8,777 nucleotides of DNA, taken from DSWT01 sp035415725. Its GTDB lineage: Bacteria > Chloroflexota > Anaerolineae > B4-G1 > SLSP01. How positions within the stretch are numbered: the first letter of the stretch is position 1; every line of letters begins with the position of its first letter. The position numbers and the translations under genes are program-made. The stretch covers positions 1 to 8,777 of the forward strand of contig DAOOGN010000121.1 of NCBI GenBank assembly GCA_035415725.1. The letters run 5' to 3'. A model generated the notes under the pieces. That model saw only the letters and a list, made by a program, of their open reading frames with translations, did no database searches and was not told the DNA's origin. Of this stretch, positions 1 to 6,649 are shown piece after piece.

Positions 1-80
1 TTTGTCAATACCGGACCCTGTTTATCGAGGCATTTGTCAAAAGTCCAATTCTATAAGCTCATTTGTTTTTTAAGGGATCA

Positions 81-1193
81 ATGCAGATTGCGTTAGTGCA
101 TGATTGGCTAAATCAGTACGGCGGCGCGGAACGGGTATTGGAGCATCTCGTCGCCCAATTCCCTGCTGCGCCGGTGTATACGAGTATGTACTGGCGCGAC
201 AAAATGCCTGCCGTGTACCAGACCTGGGACATTCGCACGACGTGGATGGATCGCCTGCCGGGCGTCTATCGGCGGCATCAGTGGTATTTCCCTTTGTATG
301 CACTGGCCTTTGCTATGCTGGATGTACGTCATCAGGATTATGCTGTCGTCCTCAGCAACAAGAGCGGCTTTTGTCACGGTGTCCGCGCCGGTGACACGCC
401 GCAGGTGTGTTATTGTCTCGCGCCCACGCGCTATGTCTGGGAATTCGATGCTTATGCAGCGCGTGAGAACATGCCGGGCGCGCTGAAGGTTGTGCTCAAA
501 CCGGTGGTGGCGCTGCTCCGGCGGTGGGATTATCGCGTCGCTCAACGGGCGACCACGCATTTCGTCGCCATCTCCACCGAGATACAGGAGCGCATCCGAC
601 GTTACTACCGCCGTGAGTCCACGATCATCTATCCTCCGCTGGATGTAGAACGTTTTCACCCGGCGCCGCGCCACGCGGACTATTACCTGATCGTCTCGCG
701 GCTGGTCCCCTATAAACGCATCGATCTGGCCGTGGAAGCCTTCAATCGACTTGGCTTGCCGTTGCGCATCATCGGCAGTGGGCGTGACCGGGCGGCGCTG
801 GAGGCGCGGGCAAAGCCCAACATCACGTTTATGGGCTACGTCCCGGATGAGGATTTACCGGATTTGCTGGCGCGGTGCCAGGCGTTTGTCTTTCCGGGGC
901 GGGAAGATTTTGGGATTGCGCCGTTGGAAGCGCAGGCGGCAGGGCGTCCGGTGATCGCGTATGGCGCCGGCGGTGCGCTGGATTCGATTATTGAAGGCGA
1001 AACGGGGGCATTTTTCCGCGAAGCGACGCCGGAGTCGCTGGCGCAGGCAGTCTTATCCTTTGATGCCGCCCGTGTGGATCCACTGGCCTGTCGCGCCAAC
1101 GCCGAGCGCTTCTCCGTCCCCCGCTTTCGACAAGAACTCCAGACCACTCTGACGCGCGTCTTAAATCCTGCGCCTGAACTTCACGCTCGCTGA
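81..1193 (+). CDS. GT4-family glycosyltransferase
   Basis: This is a cytoplasmic or membrane-associated retaining glycosyltransferase of family GT4 (GT-B fold). It probably adds a sugar from a nucleotide-sugar donor during exopolysaccharide or glycan assembly; donor and acceptor cannot be read from the sequence. The 370-residue length is normal for the family. The N-terminal half carries a GGAERVL motif at residues 14-20, the glycine-rich start typical of GT4 enzymes. The C-terminal Rossmann half has VSRLVPYKRID (205-215) and an EDFGIAPLE segment whose Glu275 and Glu283 form the EX7E donor-site motif. I chose the ATG at 81 because AAGGGA lies just upstream at 72-77; an in-frame TTG at 63 would add six residues but has no visible ribosome site. 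No membrane segment is seen. It converges on the minus-strand operon with a 37-base gap, so it is not part of it. Confidence 0.9.
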   Translation: MQIALVHDWLNQYGGAERVLEHLVAQFPAAPVYTSMYWRDKMPAVYQTWDIRTTWMDRLPGVYRRHQWYFPLYALAFAMLDVRHQDYAVVLSNKSGFCHGVRAGDTPQVCYCLAPTRYVWEFDAYAARENMPGALKVVLKPVVALLRRWDYRVAQRATTHFVAISTEIQERIRRYYRRESTIIYPPLDVERFHPAPRHADYYLIVSRLVPYKRIDLAVEAFNRLGLPLRIIGSGRDRAALEARAKPNITFMGYVPDEDLPDLLARCQAFVFPGREDFGIAPLEAQAAGRPVIAYGAGGALDSIIEGETGAFFREATPESLAQAVLSFDAARVDPLACRANAERFSVPRFRQELQTTLTRVLNPAPELHAR

Positions 1194-1230
1194 GGCGAGG
1201 CGTTCATTCGTCGATGCGTTTATTCACACC

Positions 1231-3066
1231 TCACGGCATGGACTGGATTTCCCACTCCGGAAGTTTTGTCCACCAGGGCAGGATGCCATAGGAGTCTGAG
1301 ATAGCCTCGGTAGTATACAATTCTTCCATACATTCATACCAGCTCATCCCTTCGGTCTTTTGGAAATGCCACCATTCGACGTCGTAGTACGAATTGCGCC
1401 AGTTTGAGAGGGCATTGCGTCGCTCCCACCCATAATCGGCAGCAATGGTGGTGAAGTCGACGTAATAGCCGGCGGGGATCGTGGCCTTGAGTTCGCCGCC
1501 CTGCGCCTCGGCGAGGCCGCCGTTGGAACGCGCCGTGAGATCCCAGGGCGCGACGCGCAACGGCTCACCCAGGCTGCCATCCTGTTCCTTCGCTTGGATG
1601 AAGACTCGCCAGTAGGTGACGCCGCCGATGTCTTCACGCACCAGTTCGATTTGCTTGTTGCTGAGAAAACCCTGGTTGACGTCTATGGCGCGACCGCAGA
1701 CATGCCAGGAGATGCGTCCCTGTCCGGGACGCGGGGTATGGTTCATCGGCCGCCACGAGTCGCCGAGGATAGCGAGATAGTCCCAGCCGGTTTGATCTTC
1801 CACCGCTTTGCGCAGCGCGTTGTAGCTATCGTTGACCTTGTCACTTAACTGCTCGGCATTATCGCTGTGATTGACATTGGACAGGCCAACCAACTGGTAC
1901 TTGTCCGGGTTCGCCTCCAGGAGCAGTTCGGTGTAAAGCGGCGTTTCTTCTTCACCCATGCGCTTTTTAAGTCGCGCTTCCAGGTCTTGATTCAGGGGTG
2001 TGGTTGTCCATGACGGTCTGCCCATCCAGTCGGTGGTGCTGTACCCTTCCTGCGCCAGACCCCACCCGGTCGTATTCGCTGCGATCAGGTAGGACCTGGC
2101 CTGCTGGCGGAAGATGAAAGCCAACGCCCGCCCGTCCGGCGACCAGGTTGGCTGTCCGCCCACGCCGAAGAGGCTGGGACGCACCATACCGGTAACGAGG
2201 GCTTCTTTGTCGAAAGGGATTTTCCAGATCGTTTCGTTGCCCGGCACACCGGCGGAATAGGTCAGATACCGTCCGTCGGGTGACCAGGCGGCGTAATCTT
2301 CCTGCTCATCGGGCGTATTGGTCATGGTGACGACGGTTCCGTCGTCCAGTGAAATCACGTATAAGTCTTTGTTGGCATGGCGGTAGGCGGTAAAGGCGAT
2401 GTGGCGTCCATCCGGTGACCAGGCCGGAGAATACTCCGGAGCTGGATCGGTGGTCAGGCGTTGGCTGGCGCTGTTTTCGACGTTGAGGATGTAGATGTCC
2501 AGGTTGCCATCGACGTAAGCCTCATAGGCCAGCCATTTTCCATCCGGCGACCACGTGGGCGCGGCTTTGTAAGCGGCGGAATGTGTCAGGCGGATGACGG
2601 CGCCGGCGTTCATCTCGATGAGATAAAGGTCCCAACTGCCGTTGCGGTGTGATGCGAGAGCGAGGTGCTGTCCGTCGGGAGACCAGGCCGGATCGCGGTC
2701 CTCGCCGGGATCGAAGGTAAGTCGCAGCAGATTGCCGGTGTTTTGCGAAAGGACGTAGATGTCGCTGTTGCCGTTGTGACGCATCGTGAACGCCAGCGTA
2801 CCGCCACTGCCGACCGGGGTGGGGGTGATGGGGGGCGCGCCGGGGACCGGTGTAGGAATGTACCACCCGGACGCTGCCGGCGTCGCCGTGACGATGACGG
2901 TGCGCTCGATTTCGCGTTCTACTAACGGCGGGGTGCGACTGAGGAGGAAGGCCAAGCTGGCGAGGATGCCTGTTCCCAACAAAACCCACAATACCGGCGG
3001 AATCTTGATGGCGCGCGGTTTCAACAGCCATTTTACCAGCCGGGAGAGAAATCGTTCTTTCTTCAC
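1231..3066 (-). CDS. Membrane-anchored TolB-like beta-propeller fused to a VanY-type M15 peptidase domain
   Basis: A 611-residue envelope protein with three parts. The basic N-terminus is followed by one hydrophobic segment (about 24-43), read as a signal anchor, and then a Pro/Thr-rich linker (about 58-89). Residues 90-355 form a TolB/PD40-type propeller with WSPDG at 128, 172, 216, 261 and 308 and a degenerate sixth copy near 353. Residues about 375-585 resemble the M15 (VanY/VanX) D-Ala-D-Ala carboxypeptidase family: SWHVCGRAID gives His455 and Asp462 (H-x6-D), and VEWWHF gives Glu564 and His567 (E-x2-H). These match the family's zinc ligands and catalytic glutamate. About 100 residues separate the two motifs, more than in VanX, suggesting an insertion. 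I infer a role in binding or trimming peptidoglycan peptides outside the membrane. The start is GTG at 3066, with only a weak AGG-rich ribosome site. It lies 43 bases after tatC in the same direction, so probably one operon. Confidence 0.85.
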   Translation of the reverse strand: MKKERFLSRLVKWLLKPRAIKIPPVLWVLLGTGILASLAFLLSRTPPLVEREIERTVIVTATPAASGWYIPTPVPGAPPITPTPVGSGGTLAFTMRHNGNSDIYVLSQNTGNLLRLTFDPGEDRDPAWSPDGQHLALASHRNGSWDLYLIEMNAGAVIRLTHSAAYKAAPTWSPDGKWLAYEAYVDGNLDIYILNVENSASQRLTTDPAPEYSPAWSPDGRHIAFTAYRHANKDLYVISLDDGTVVTMTNTPDEQEDYAAWSPDGRYLTYSAGVPGNETIWKIPFDKEALVTGMVRPSLFGVGGQPTWSPDGRALAFIFRQQARSYLIAANTTGWGLAQEGYSTTDWMGRPSWTTTPLNQDLEARLKKRMGEEETPLYTELLLEANPDKYQLVGLSNVNHSDNAEQLSDKVNDSYNALRKAVEDQTGWDYLAILGDSWRPMNHTPRPGQGRISWHVCGRAIDVNQGFLSNKQIELVREDIGGVTYWRVFIQAKEQDGSLGEPLRVAPWDLTARSNGGLAEAQGGELKATIPAGYYVDFTTIAADYGWERRNALSNWRNSYYDVEWWHFQKTEGMSWYECMEELYTTEAISDSYGILPWWTKLPEWEIQSMP

Positions 3067-3109
3067 TGTCTTGGGATAGAACCTGCCTGTTGGAGGAGTT
3101 ATACCGGTG

Positions 3110-3862
3110 TTAACTGGCGTTTAGGGCAGCCTCTGCGGCTGCTGCGCGGCGGGCGCGTTGTCTGGCAGCGACGCGCGCCAGGAGGATGCCGAAAAAGTAA
3201 AGCACAACGAACGGGCCGGTGACCAGCAGCATAGTGAGCATATCTGTCGTCGGTGTGATGACCGCGGCGGCGATCGCCGCGACAAAGACGACCACGCGCC
3301 AGCCCTGGGCAAGTTGCTTGGGCGTCACGACGCCCAAAAGAGCTATCACGTAGATGACCAAGGGGGTTTGAAAGATAAGACCCATCCACAACAAAAGCAT
3401 GGAGACAAAGGAAAGATACTTTTCCAGGGAATACTGGGGTGTGACGACCGAGCCGAAGAAGCCCATCAAGACGGGCATACTGAGGGGCACCAGAATTTGC
3501 AGGGTAAATAACGCCCCCAGAATGAAAAAGACGATGACGGCGGGGAAAACCAGTAGGACGGTTTTGCGCTCGTTGCTGAACAGTCCCGGTTTTACAAAAG
3601 CATAGAGCTGATACAGAATGTAAGGTAGAGCAACGCCAAAACCGAGGGTTAACGCGACCTTGAAGTAAGTCATGGGCGCTTCGGTTGGACTGAGGGCGAC
3701 GACGGTGGTGCCACCCAGCGGTTTGACAAGCCACGCCACGACGTAATCGGCGACGAGCATAGCGCCAACGGTAGTCAGGATAACGACCATGATAGAGCGG
3801 AAGAGCCGTAGGCGCAGTTCTTTGATGTGATCCAGGAGGGTCATTTCGCTTTCTGTGACCAT
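3110..3862 (-). CDS. tatC: Sec-independent protein translocase TatC
   Basis: TatC is the multi-spanning membrane core of the twin-arginine translocase. It binds the RR signal peptide of folded cargo and recruits TatA. The 250-residue length is typical and six hydrophobic spans are visible (about 21-39, 68-88, 102-126, 150-176, 188-205, 207-228). Family hallmarks are LDHIKELRLRL (10-20) with Glu15, SPTEAPMTYFK (58-68), and FVKPGLFSNERK (89-100) with Glu98. Glu15 and Glu98 correspond to the signal-peptide-binding glutamates of E. coli TatC (Glu15, Glu103). In span four the residue after the FxP-region phenylalanine is Gln165, where E. coli has Glu170; other TatC proteins may share this. The ATG at 3862 starts one base after the TAA of the upstream tatB-like gene, implying translational coupling. 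A second ATG at 3844 is possible but has a poorer ribosome site. The C-terminus is an Ala/Arg-rich tail. Confidence 0.97.
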   Translation of the reverse strand: MVTESEMTLLDHIKELRLRLFRSIMVVILTTVGAMLVADYVVAWLVKPLGGTTVVALSPTEAPMTYFKVALTLGFGVALPYILYQLYAFVKPGLFSNERKTVLLVFPAVIVFFILGALFTLQILVPLSMPVLMGFFGSVVTPQYSLEKYLSFVSMLLLWMGLIFQTPLVIYVIALLGVVTPKQLAQGWRVVVFVAAIAAAVITPTTDMLTMLLVTGPFVVLYFFGILLARVAARQRARRAAAAEAALNAS

Positions 3863-3863
3863 G

Positions 3864-4493
3864 TTACCTGTCCTCGCCCGGCGGGGCGGATATTGCGGTC
3901 TGGACCTTTTCGCCTTCCGTCAGCGGTGACGCCGTATCGGGAAGAGCCACGGTGGGGGGGATCTGCGTTTGTGGATACAGCGTGGCCGTTTCCGTGAGAG
4001 ACGTTGTGCTCTGTGGAGAGGTGCGCGCGGTCTGTGGTGTGCTTGTGGCCGAGAGGGCTTTGACGGCTTTGGGGATTTCTCCGACGTTGGTTTCTACGGA
4101 GGATTGTATATCCTCAAGGGATGTTTTGATCTCTGTCGCTGTGGCTTTGGCAGCATTAAGATCTGTTTCTACCAGGGTAGTGACTTCTTCAACGGCTGCC
4201 TTGGCGACATTGAGATCGGCTTCTGCGGAGGCTTTAATTTCCGCCAGCGTTTTTTGAACTTCGGTCACCGAATCGCGGGTTTCCTTGATCGTCTCCTGGA
4301 TTTCTTCCGGTATGATGTCATCAGGGAACTCACCCTTGAGACCTGCAGAGACTTGCGTCCACATTTGCTGTATTTTGCGAACATATCTTCCTACGGTCTG
4401 CATGATTTTGAGAATATCTTCAGGACCAAAAAGGATAATCGCTAACAGCACGATGACAAGGAGTTCACCCCCACCGATATTTAAAAACTCCAT
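3864..4493 (-). CDS. tatB: TatB-like Tat subunit with a long C-terminal tail
   Basis: A single-span TatA/B-family protein that would sit with TatC in the Tat receptor complex. The N-terminus has GGGELLVIVLLAIILFGPED (7-26): a short hydrophobic helix preceded by Glu10 and ended by the FGPE hinge. This is more like TatB (E-L, GPE) than TatA. The amphipathic region continues to about residue 145 and contains an 18-residue periodicity, with DLNVAK at 93 and DLNAAK at 111 and weaker neighbours on both sides. Residues 145-209 are Ser/Thr/Pro-rich and probably disordered. At 209 residues it is longer than most TatA proteins and at the upper end for TatB. The ATG at 4493 has GGAG ten bases upstream. 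It lies between tatA and tatC and abuts tatC with one base between stop and start. The call rests on context plus the hinge motif; assignment as a second TatA is possible. Confidence 0.85.
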   Translation of the reverse strand: MEFLNIGGGELLVIVLLAIILFGPEDILKIMQTVGRYVRKIQQMWTQVSAGLKGEFPDDIIPEEIQETIKETRDSVTEVQKTLAEIKASAEADLNVAKAAVEEVTTLVETDLNAAKATATEIKTSLEDIQSSVETNVGEIPKAVKALSATSTPQTARTSPQSTTSLTETATLYPQTQIPPTVALPDTASPLTEGEKVQTAISAPPGEDR

Positions 4494-4538
4494 CCTGTAT
4501 TATCTCCACAGTAGCCGTCATAGACATTCATAGACCAA

Positions 4539-4564
4539 GCCGCCGGCGGGGACCAGCCGGCGGC
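4539..4564 (-). promoter_or_regulatory. GC-rich hairpin between tatA and tatB
   Basis: A perfect 9-bp inverted repeat, GCCGCCGGC / GCCGGCGGC (4539-4547 and 4556-4564), with an 8-base loop. It is not followed by a run of U in the minus-strand transcript, so it is not a standard intrinsic terminator. It may be an RNA-processing or 3'-end-stabilising structure that raises tatA mRNA over tatB/tatC. Function is inferred. Confidence 0.5.
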
Positions 4565-4589
4565 AACTCAATCGGGACGCGGTATGGGA

Positions 4590-4793
4590 TTATGCTTCGT
4601 TTGAAGTTTTCTCTGGATTAGTTGTCTCGGTTTCTTCTTTGGGCTTGTCGGTTTGCAGACCATCTTTGAAGCCCCGGATACCCTTGCCTAGCTCTGCCCC
4701 CAGACGCGCGACCCGTCCAGGCCCAAAAATGAGCAAGGCTAACACGATGACCAAGACCAACTCCAGCGGACCGAAATTTTTGAAAAGTGGCAT
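4590..4793 (-). CDS. tatA: Sec-independent protein translocase TatA
   Basis: TatA is the small subunit that polymerises to form the Tat translocation path. The protein is 67 residues: a short N-terminal hydrophobic helix (about 8-23, FGPLELVLVIVLALLIFGPG), the FGPG hinge, and an amphipathic helix with RVARLGAELGKGIRGFKDGL (27-46), the characteristic LGxxLGKGIRxFK pattern. It ends in a short charged Lys/Glu/Thr tail. I chose the ATG at 4793 rather than the longer frame opening at 4865, because GGAGG sits six bases upstream (4804-4800) and the protein then begins as TatA proteins do. It is first in the operon tatA-tatB-tatC-propeller/peptidase. A 96-base gap with a strong GC hairpin separates it from the tatB-like gene, which could let tatA be expressed at a higher level, as the complex needs. 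Confidence 0.95.
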   Translation of the reverse strand: MPLFKNFGPLELVLVIVLALLIFGPGRVARLGAELGKGIRGFKDGLQTDKPKEETETTNPEKTSNEA

Positions 4794-4894
4794 TTTAAAC
4801 CTCCATTCTGAAAAAGAATATGAGCAAACCTTTGCTAAGGCTGTAATAACGGTGCTCCTAGACATTCCTGAGACAATACTTTTAACATGGGCTT

Positions 4895-4930
4895 ATCATA
4901 CTATGGTTTGGCGTATACGCAACCTGTCAA
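4895..4930 (-). promoter_or_regulatory. Putative tat operon promoter with embedded palindrome
   Basis: On the minus strand, TATGAT (4900-4895) is a good -10 box. TTGCGT, 16 bases upstream, could serve as -35. A perfect consensus TTGACA also lies at 4930-4925 but is 24 bases from that -10, too far for a normal spacer. Between them is the perfect palindrome GCGTATACGC (4911-4920), a possible operator. The start point would be near 4888, giving a leader of about 95 bases to tatA. Confidence 0.4.
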
Positions 4931-4978
4931 GTCGTGTATGAGGGTGCGGAACGATGACCCTGGATATAGGGATAGGAG

Positions 4979-5074
4979 GATGAGAGGGTCAGCACCTATA
5001 GCCGAAGTGTCAACCTATGATGCGCCATCCCCCAAGTCCCGTTTGCCACCTGGCAAGGGCGGCTGAATAGTTAC
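4979..5074 (-). repeat. Dispersed palindromic repeat, copy A
   Basis: Read on the minus strand from GTAACTATTCAGCC, this stretch aligns over about 96 bases with the plus-strand sequence beginning at 8658 (copy B), with a few mismatches and short indels. It ends in the shared CTGACCCTCTCATC. Inside is a partial hairpin around CTTGCCAGGTGGC. It lies about 35 bases beyond tRNA-Arg and occupies most of the gene-free interval between that tRNA and the tat promoter. It resembles REP- or MITE-like intergenic elements; no open frame of note. Confidence 0.75.
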
Positions 5075-5108
5075 GATACATTGGCGTCAGATTGTCGACT
5101 GGCCTCAG

Positions 5109-5181
5109 AGTCCCCGGTGAGACTCGAACTCACAACCCTCTGGTTCGAAGCCAGACGCGCTGTCCATTGCGCCACGGGGAC
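5109..5181 (-). tRNA. tRNA-Arg (anticodon UCG)
   Basis: The minus strand folds into a complete cloverleaf. The 7-bp acceptor stem is GTCCCCG / CGGGGAC, the D stem GCGC / GCGC, the anticodon stem TCTGG / CCAGA with loop CTTCGAA (anticodon TCG, reading CGA), a five-base variable loop, and the T arm GTGAG-TTCGAGT-CTCAC. CCA is not encoded. The discriminator position falls on T, which is unusual because arginine tRNAs usually carry A or G there. It lies 38 bases downstream of tRNA-His in the same direction, beyond a terminator-like hairpin. Confidence 0.93.
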
Positions 5182-5185
5182 TGGA

Positions 5186-5220
5186 TATAAAAAGCCGGAC
5201 GCACTGTATGGCCCGGCTTT
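5186..5220 (-). terminator. Terminator-like hairpin between tRNA-His and tRNA-Arg
   Basis: On the minus strand AAAGCCGG (5220-5213) pairs perfectly with CCGGCTTT (5198-5191) across a 14-base loop and runs into TTTTTATA, the form of an intrinsic terminator. Its first base is the final A of the encoded CCA of tRNA-His. Because tRNA-Arg follows five bases later, it may terminate only partly or may guide 3'-end processing. Confidence 0.65.
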
Positions 5221-5297
5221 GGGGTGACTGGTGGGACTTGAACCCACAGTTGCCTGAGTCACAGTCAGGAGCCTTAACCATTTAGGCCACAGCCACC
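5220..5297 (-). tRNA. tRNA-His (anticodon GUG)
   Basis: A full cloverleaf on the minus strand. The acceptor stem is GTGGCTG / CAGTCAC (one G-T pair), the D stem GCCT / AGGC, the anticodon stem CCTGA / TCAGG with loop CTGTGAC (anticodon GTG, reading CAC), and the T arm GTGGG-TTCAAGT-CCCAC. Two features fix its identity: an encoded extra G at position -1 (5297) and a C discriminator (5223), the pair recognised by histidyl-tRNA synthetase. The 3' CCA is encoded at 5222-5220. A good promoter lies immediately upstream. Confidence 0.96.
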
Positions 5298-5310
5298 AGG
5301 TACAAGGAAG

Positions 5311-5339
5311 ATTTTACCATAGAACGTGAAATTGGGCAA
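5311..5339 (-). promoter_or_regulatory. Promoter for the tRNA-His/tRNA-Arg pair
   Basis: On the minus strand, TTGCCC (5339-5334) and TAAAAT (5316-5311) are separated by exactly 17 bases, and TGG directly before the -10 gives an extended -10. Transcription would start around 5304, a few bases before the tRNA-His 5' end. It is a good sigma-70-type match, so the tRNAs need not depend on read-through from the kinase gene upstream. Confidence 0.65.
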
Positions 5340-5392
5340 ATGTGCCGCCTATTCCCTTTCGCTTGAGCAGGGGGCAGATTTTTGTGGTCTTG

Positions 5393-6649
5393 CTATTTTT
5401 CTTCGGTGGGAGTAAGGGGTGACCCTATCGGCAATAAAATATGGAAAGTACTGCCGGGCAGTTTGTTCTCGTCATGGCCGGGGCTTTCGGCCCACACTTT
5501 CCCGTTGTGTGCTTCGATGATCCCCTTGGCTACTGCCAAGCCCAGTCCTAGCCCGCCACCCTTGAAGGCCGTCTTGCTGGAGCGGTGAAGGGCGACATCC
5601 TCCAAAACGTAAAATCGATCGAAGATATGGGCGAGTTCCTGAGGTGGAATACCCACACCGGTGTCTTTGACCCACAGATGGACGACGTCTTCCAGAGTCT
5701 CGGCGTCAATCGTGATGGTGCCATTTTCAGGGGTATATTTGATGGCGTTGCTGACGATGTTGACAATGGCCTGATGGAGCCGCCGCGGATCGCCTTCAAT
5801 GACAGGAGCCTTTTTGACGCCTGGCCCGATGTCAAAGATCAAATTGCGTTGCGGCCCGAAGCTGCGCAGGTTATGCAACACCGATTGAATGACGGAATGG
5901 ATGAAAACCGGTTCCCGCGACAGGTCAAGTTTATTGGCGTCGATCAGGGAGACGTTGAGAATGTCCTGGATGACTTCACTCAGGCGCTTGACGGCATCTG
6001 AAACTTTGGAAAGCAAATAGCGGGGGCTGCCTTCACTATCCTCATCGCCGGGGATGGCCGGGTTGGCCCGCAGGATTTGCAAATATCCGTAGATCACGGT
6101 CAGCGGTGTGCGGAGTTCGTGCCCGGCCAGCACGACAAAATCGGATTTCATTTTCTCCACCCGCTGCAGCTCCGCATTGGCTTTTTCTAATTCGCGCACC
6201 TTTCCCTCAAGCCGGTTGACCAGCCGTTGGTTGTATTCCAACAGATATTCTGCTTTTTCTTCGGGAGTGCCGACTCTGTCTTCCAGTCCCACCATGTATG
6301 CACGGATTTGATCGCTGAAGCGGTCTACATCAATGGGTTTGGGGATATAGCCACTGCACCCGGCAACCAGTGCCCGTTCCCGGTCGCCGCGCAAAGTGGC
6401 CGCGGTCACCGCGATGATGGGGATTTGCTCCAGGCCGTTGATCATACGCAGGCGGGTGGTCACTTCGTAGCCATCAAGGCCGCTGATGTTGATGTCCATC
6501 AACACCAGGTCCGGTTTCTCTCGGCGCGCACTCTCAATGGCGTCAAGCCCGTTATCAGCGATCACCACCTCAAAACCTTCGGCCGTCAGGATGCGTTGGA
6601 CGAGTCGCTGACTGGACAGATCATCTTCAACGTACAGGATCTTGGTCAT
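5393..6649 (-). CDS. Soluble hybrid histidine kinase (REC-HisKA-HATPase)
   Basis: A 418-residue cytosolic sensor kinase without membrane spans. Residues 1-120 are a receiver domain with the acidic pair Asp9/Asp10, phospho-acceptor Asp52 (DLVLMD), Thr82 and Lys104. Residues about 125-170 are a charged coiled-coil linker. The HisKA domain has GHELRTPL with His177. The ATP-binding domain has its N box (NIVSNAIKYTP, Asn297 and Asn301), G1 box (DTGVGIP, 329-335), F-box-like FDRFY, and G2 box (GGGLGLGLA, 364-372). All residues for autophosphorylation are present. With an N-terminal receiver and no sensor domain, the kinase is probably controlled through its own receiver or by a partner. The ATG at 6649 has GAGG three bases upstream. 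It overlaps the end of the threonine-synthase-REC gene by 23 nt in another frame, implying translational coupling. The obvious candidate partner is that protein's receiver domain. Confidence 0.95.
   Translation of the reverse strand: MTKILYVEDDLSSQRLVQRILTAEGFEVVIADNGLDAIESARREKPDLVLMDINISGLDGYEVTTRLRMINGLEQIPIIAVTAATLRGDRERALVAGCSGYIPKPIDVDRFSDQIRAYMVGLEDRVGTPEEKAEYLLEYNQRLVNRLEGKVRELEKANAELQRVEKMKSDFVVLAGHELRTPLTVIYGYLQILRANPAIPGDEDSEGSPRYLLSKVSDAVKRLSEVIQDILNVSLIDANKLDLSREPVFIHSVIQSVLHNLRSFGPQRNLIFDIGPGVKKAPVIEGDPRRLHQAIVNIVSNAIKYTPENGTITIDAETLEDVVHLWVKDTGVGIPPQELAHIFDRFYVLEDVALHRSSKTAFKGGGLGLGLAVAKGIIEAHNGKVWAESPGHDENKLPGSTFHILLPIGSPLTPTEEK

Noticed and set aside
1..62. Possible promoter for the glycosyltransferase (TTGTCA and TATAAG words)
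   Set aside because: No pair of boxes has acceptable spacing, and the gene may belong to an operon that starts outside the window.
108..674. A 188-residue minus-strand frame opposite the glycosyltransferase
   Set aside because: Antisense shadow of a gene with clear GT4 motifs; no ribosome site or recognisable domain.
1183..1201. Possible two-way terminator between the converging glycosyltransferase and propeller genes (CTCGC / GCGAG stem)
   Set aside because: The stem is only five perfect pairs, overlaps the stop codon and has no U run on either side.
2140..2720. Regularly spaced similar DNA segments (CCGTCCGGCGACCAGG-like) resembling an array
   Set aside because: They encode the WSPDG motifs of the propeller blades at about 44-residue spacing, so protein repeats explain them; no CRISPR-like repeat and spacer pattern is present.
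3099..3734. A 211-residue minus-strand frame inside tatC
   Set aside because: It lies almost wholly inside tatC in a different frame, and the TatC frame has the conserved motifs and membrane spans.
5071..5262. A 63-residue open frame across both tRNAs
   Set aside because: It is a translation of the tRNA genes and the terminator hairpin; structured RNA explains the sequence.
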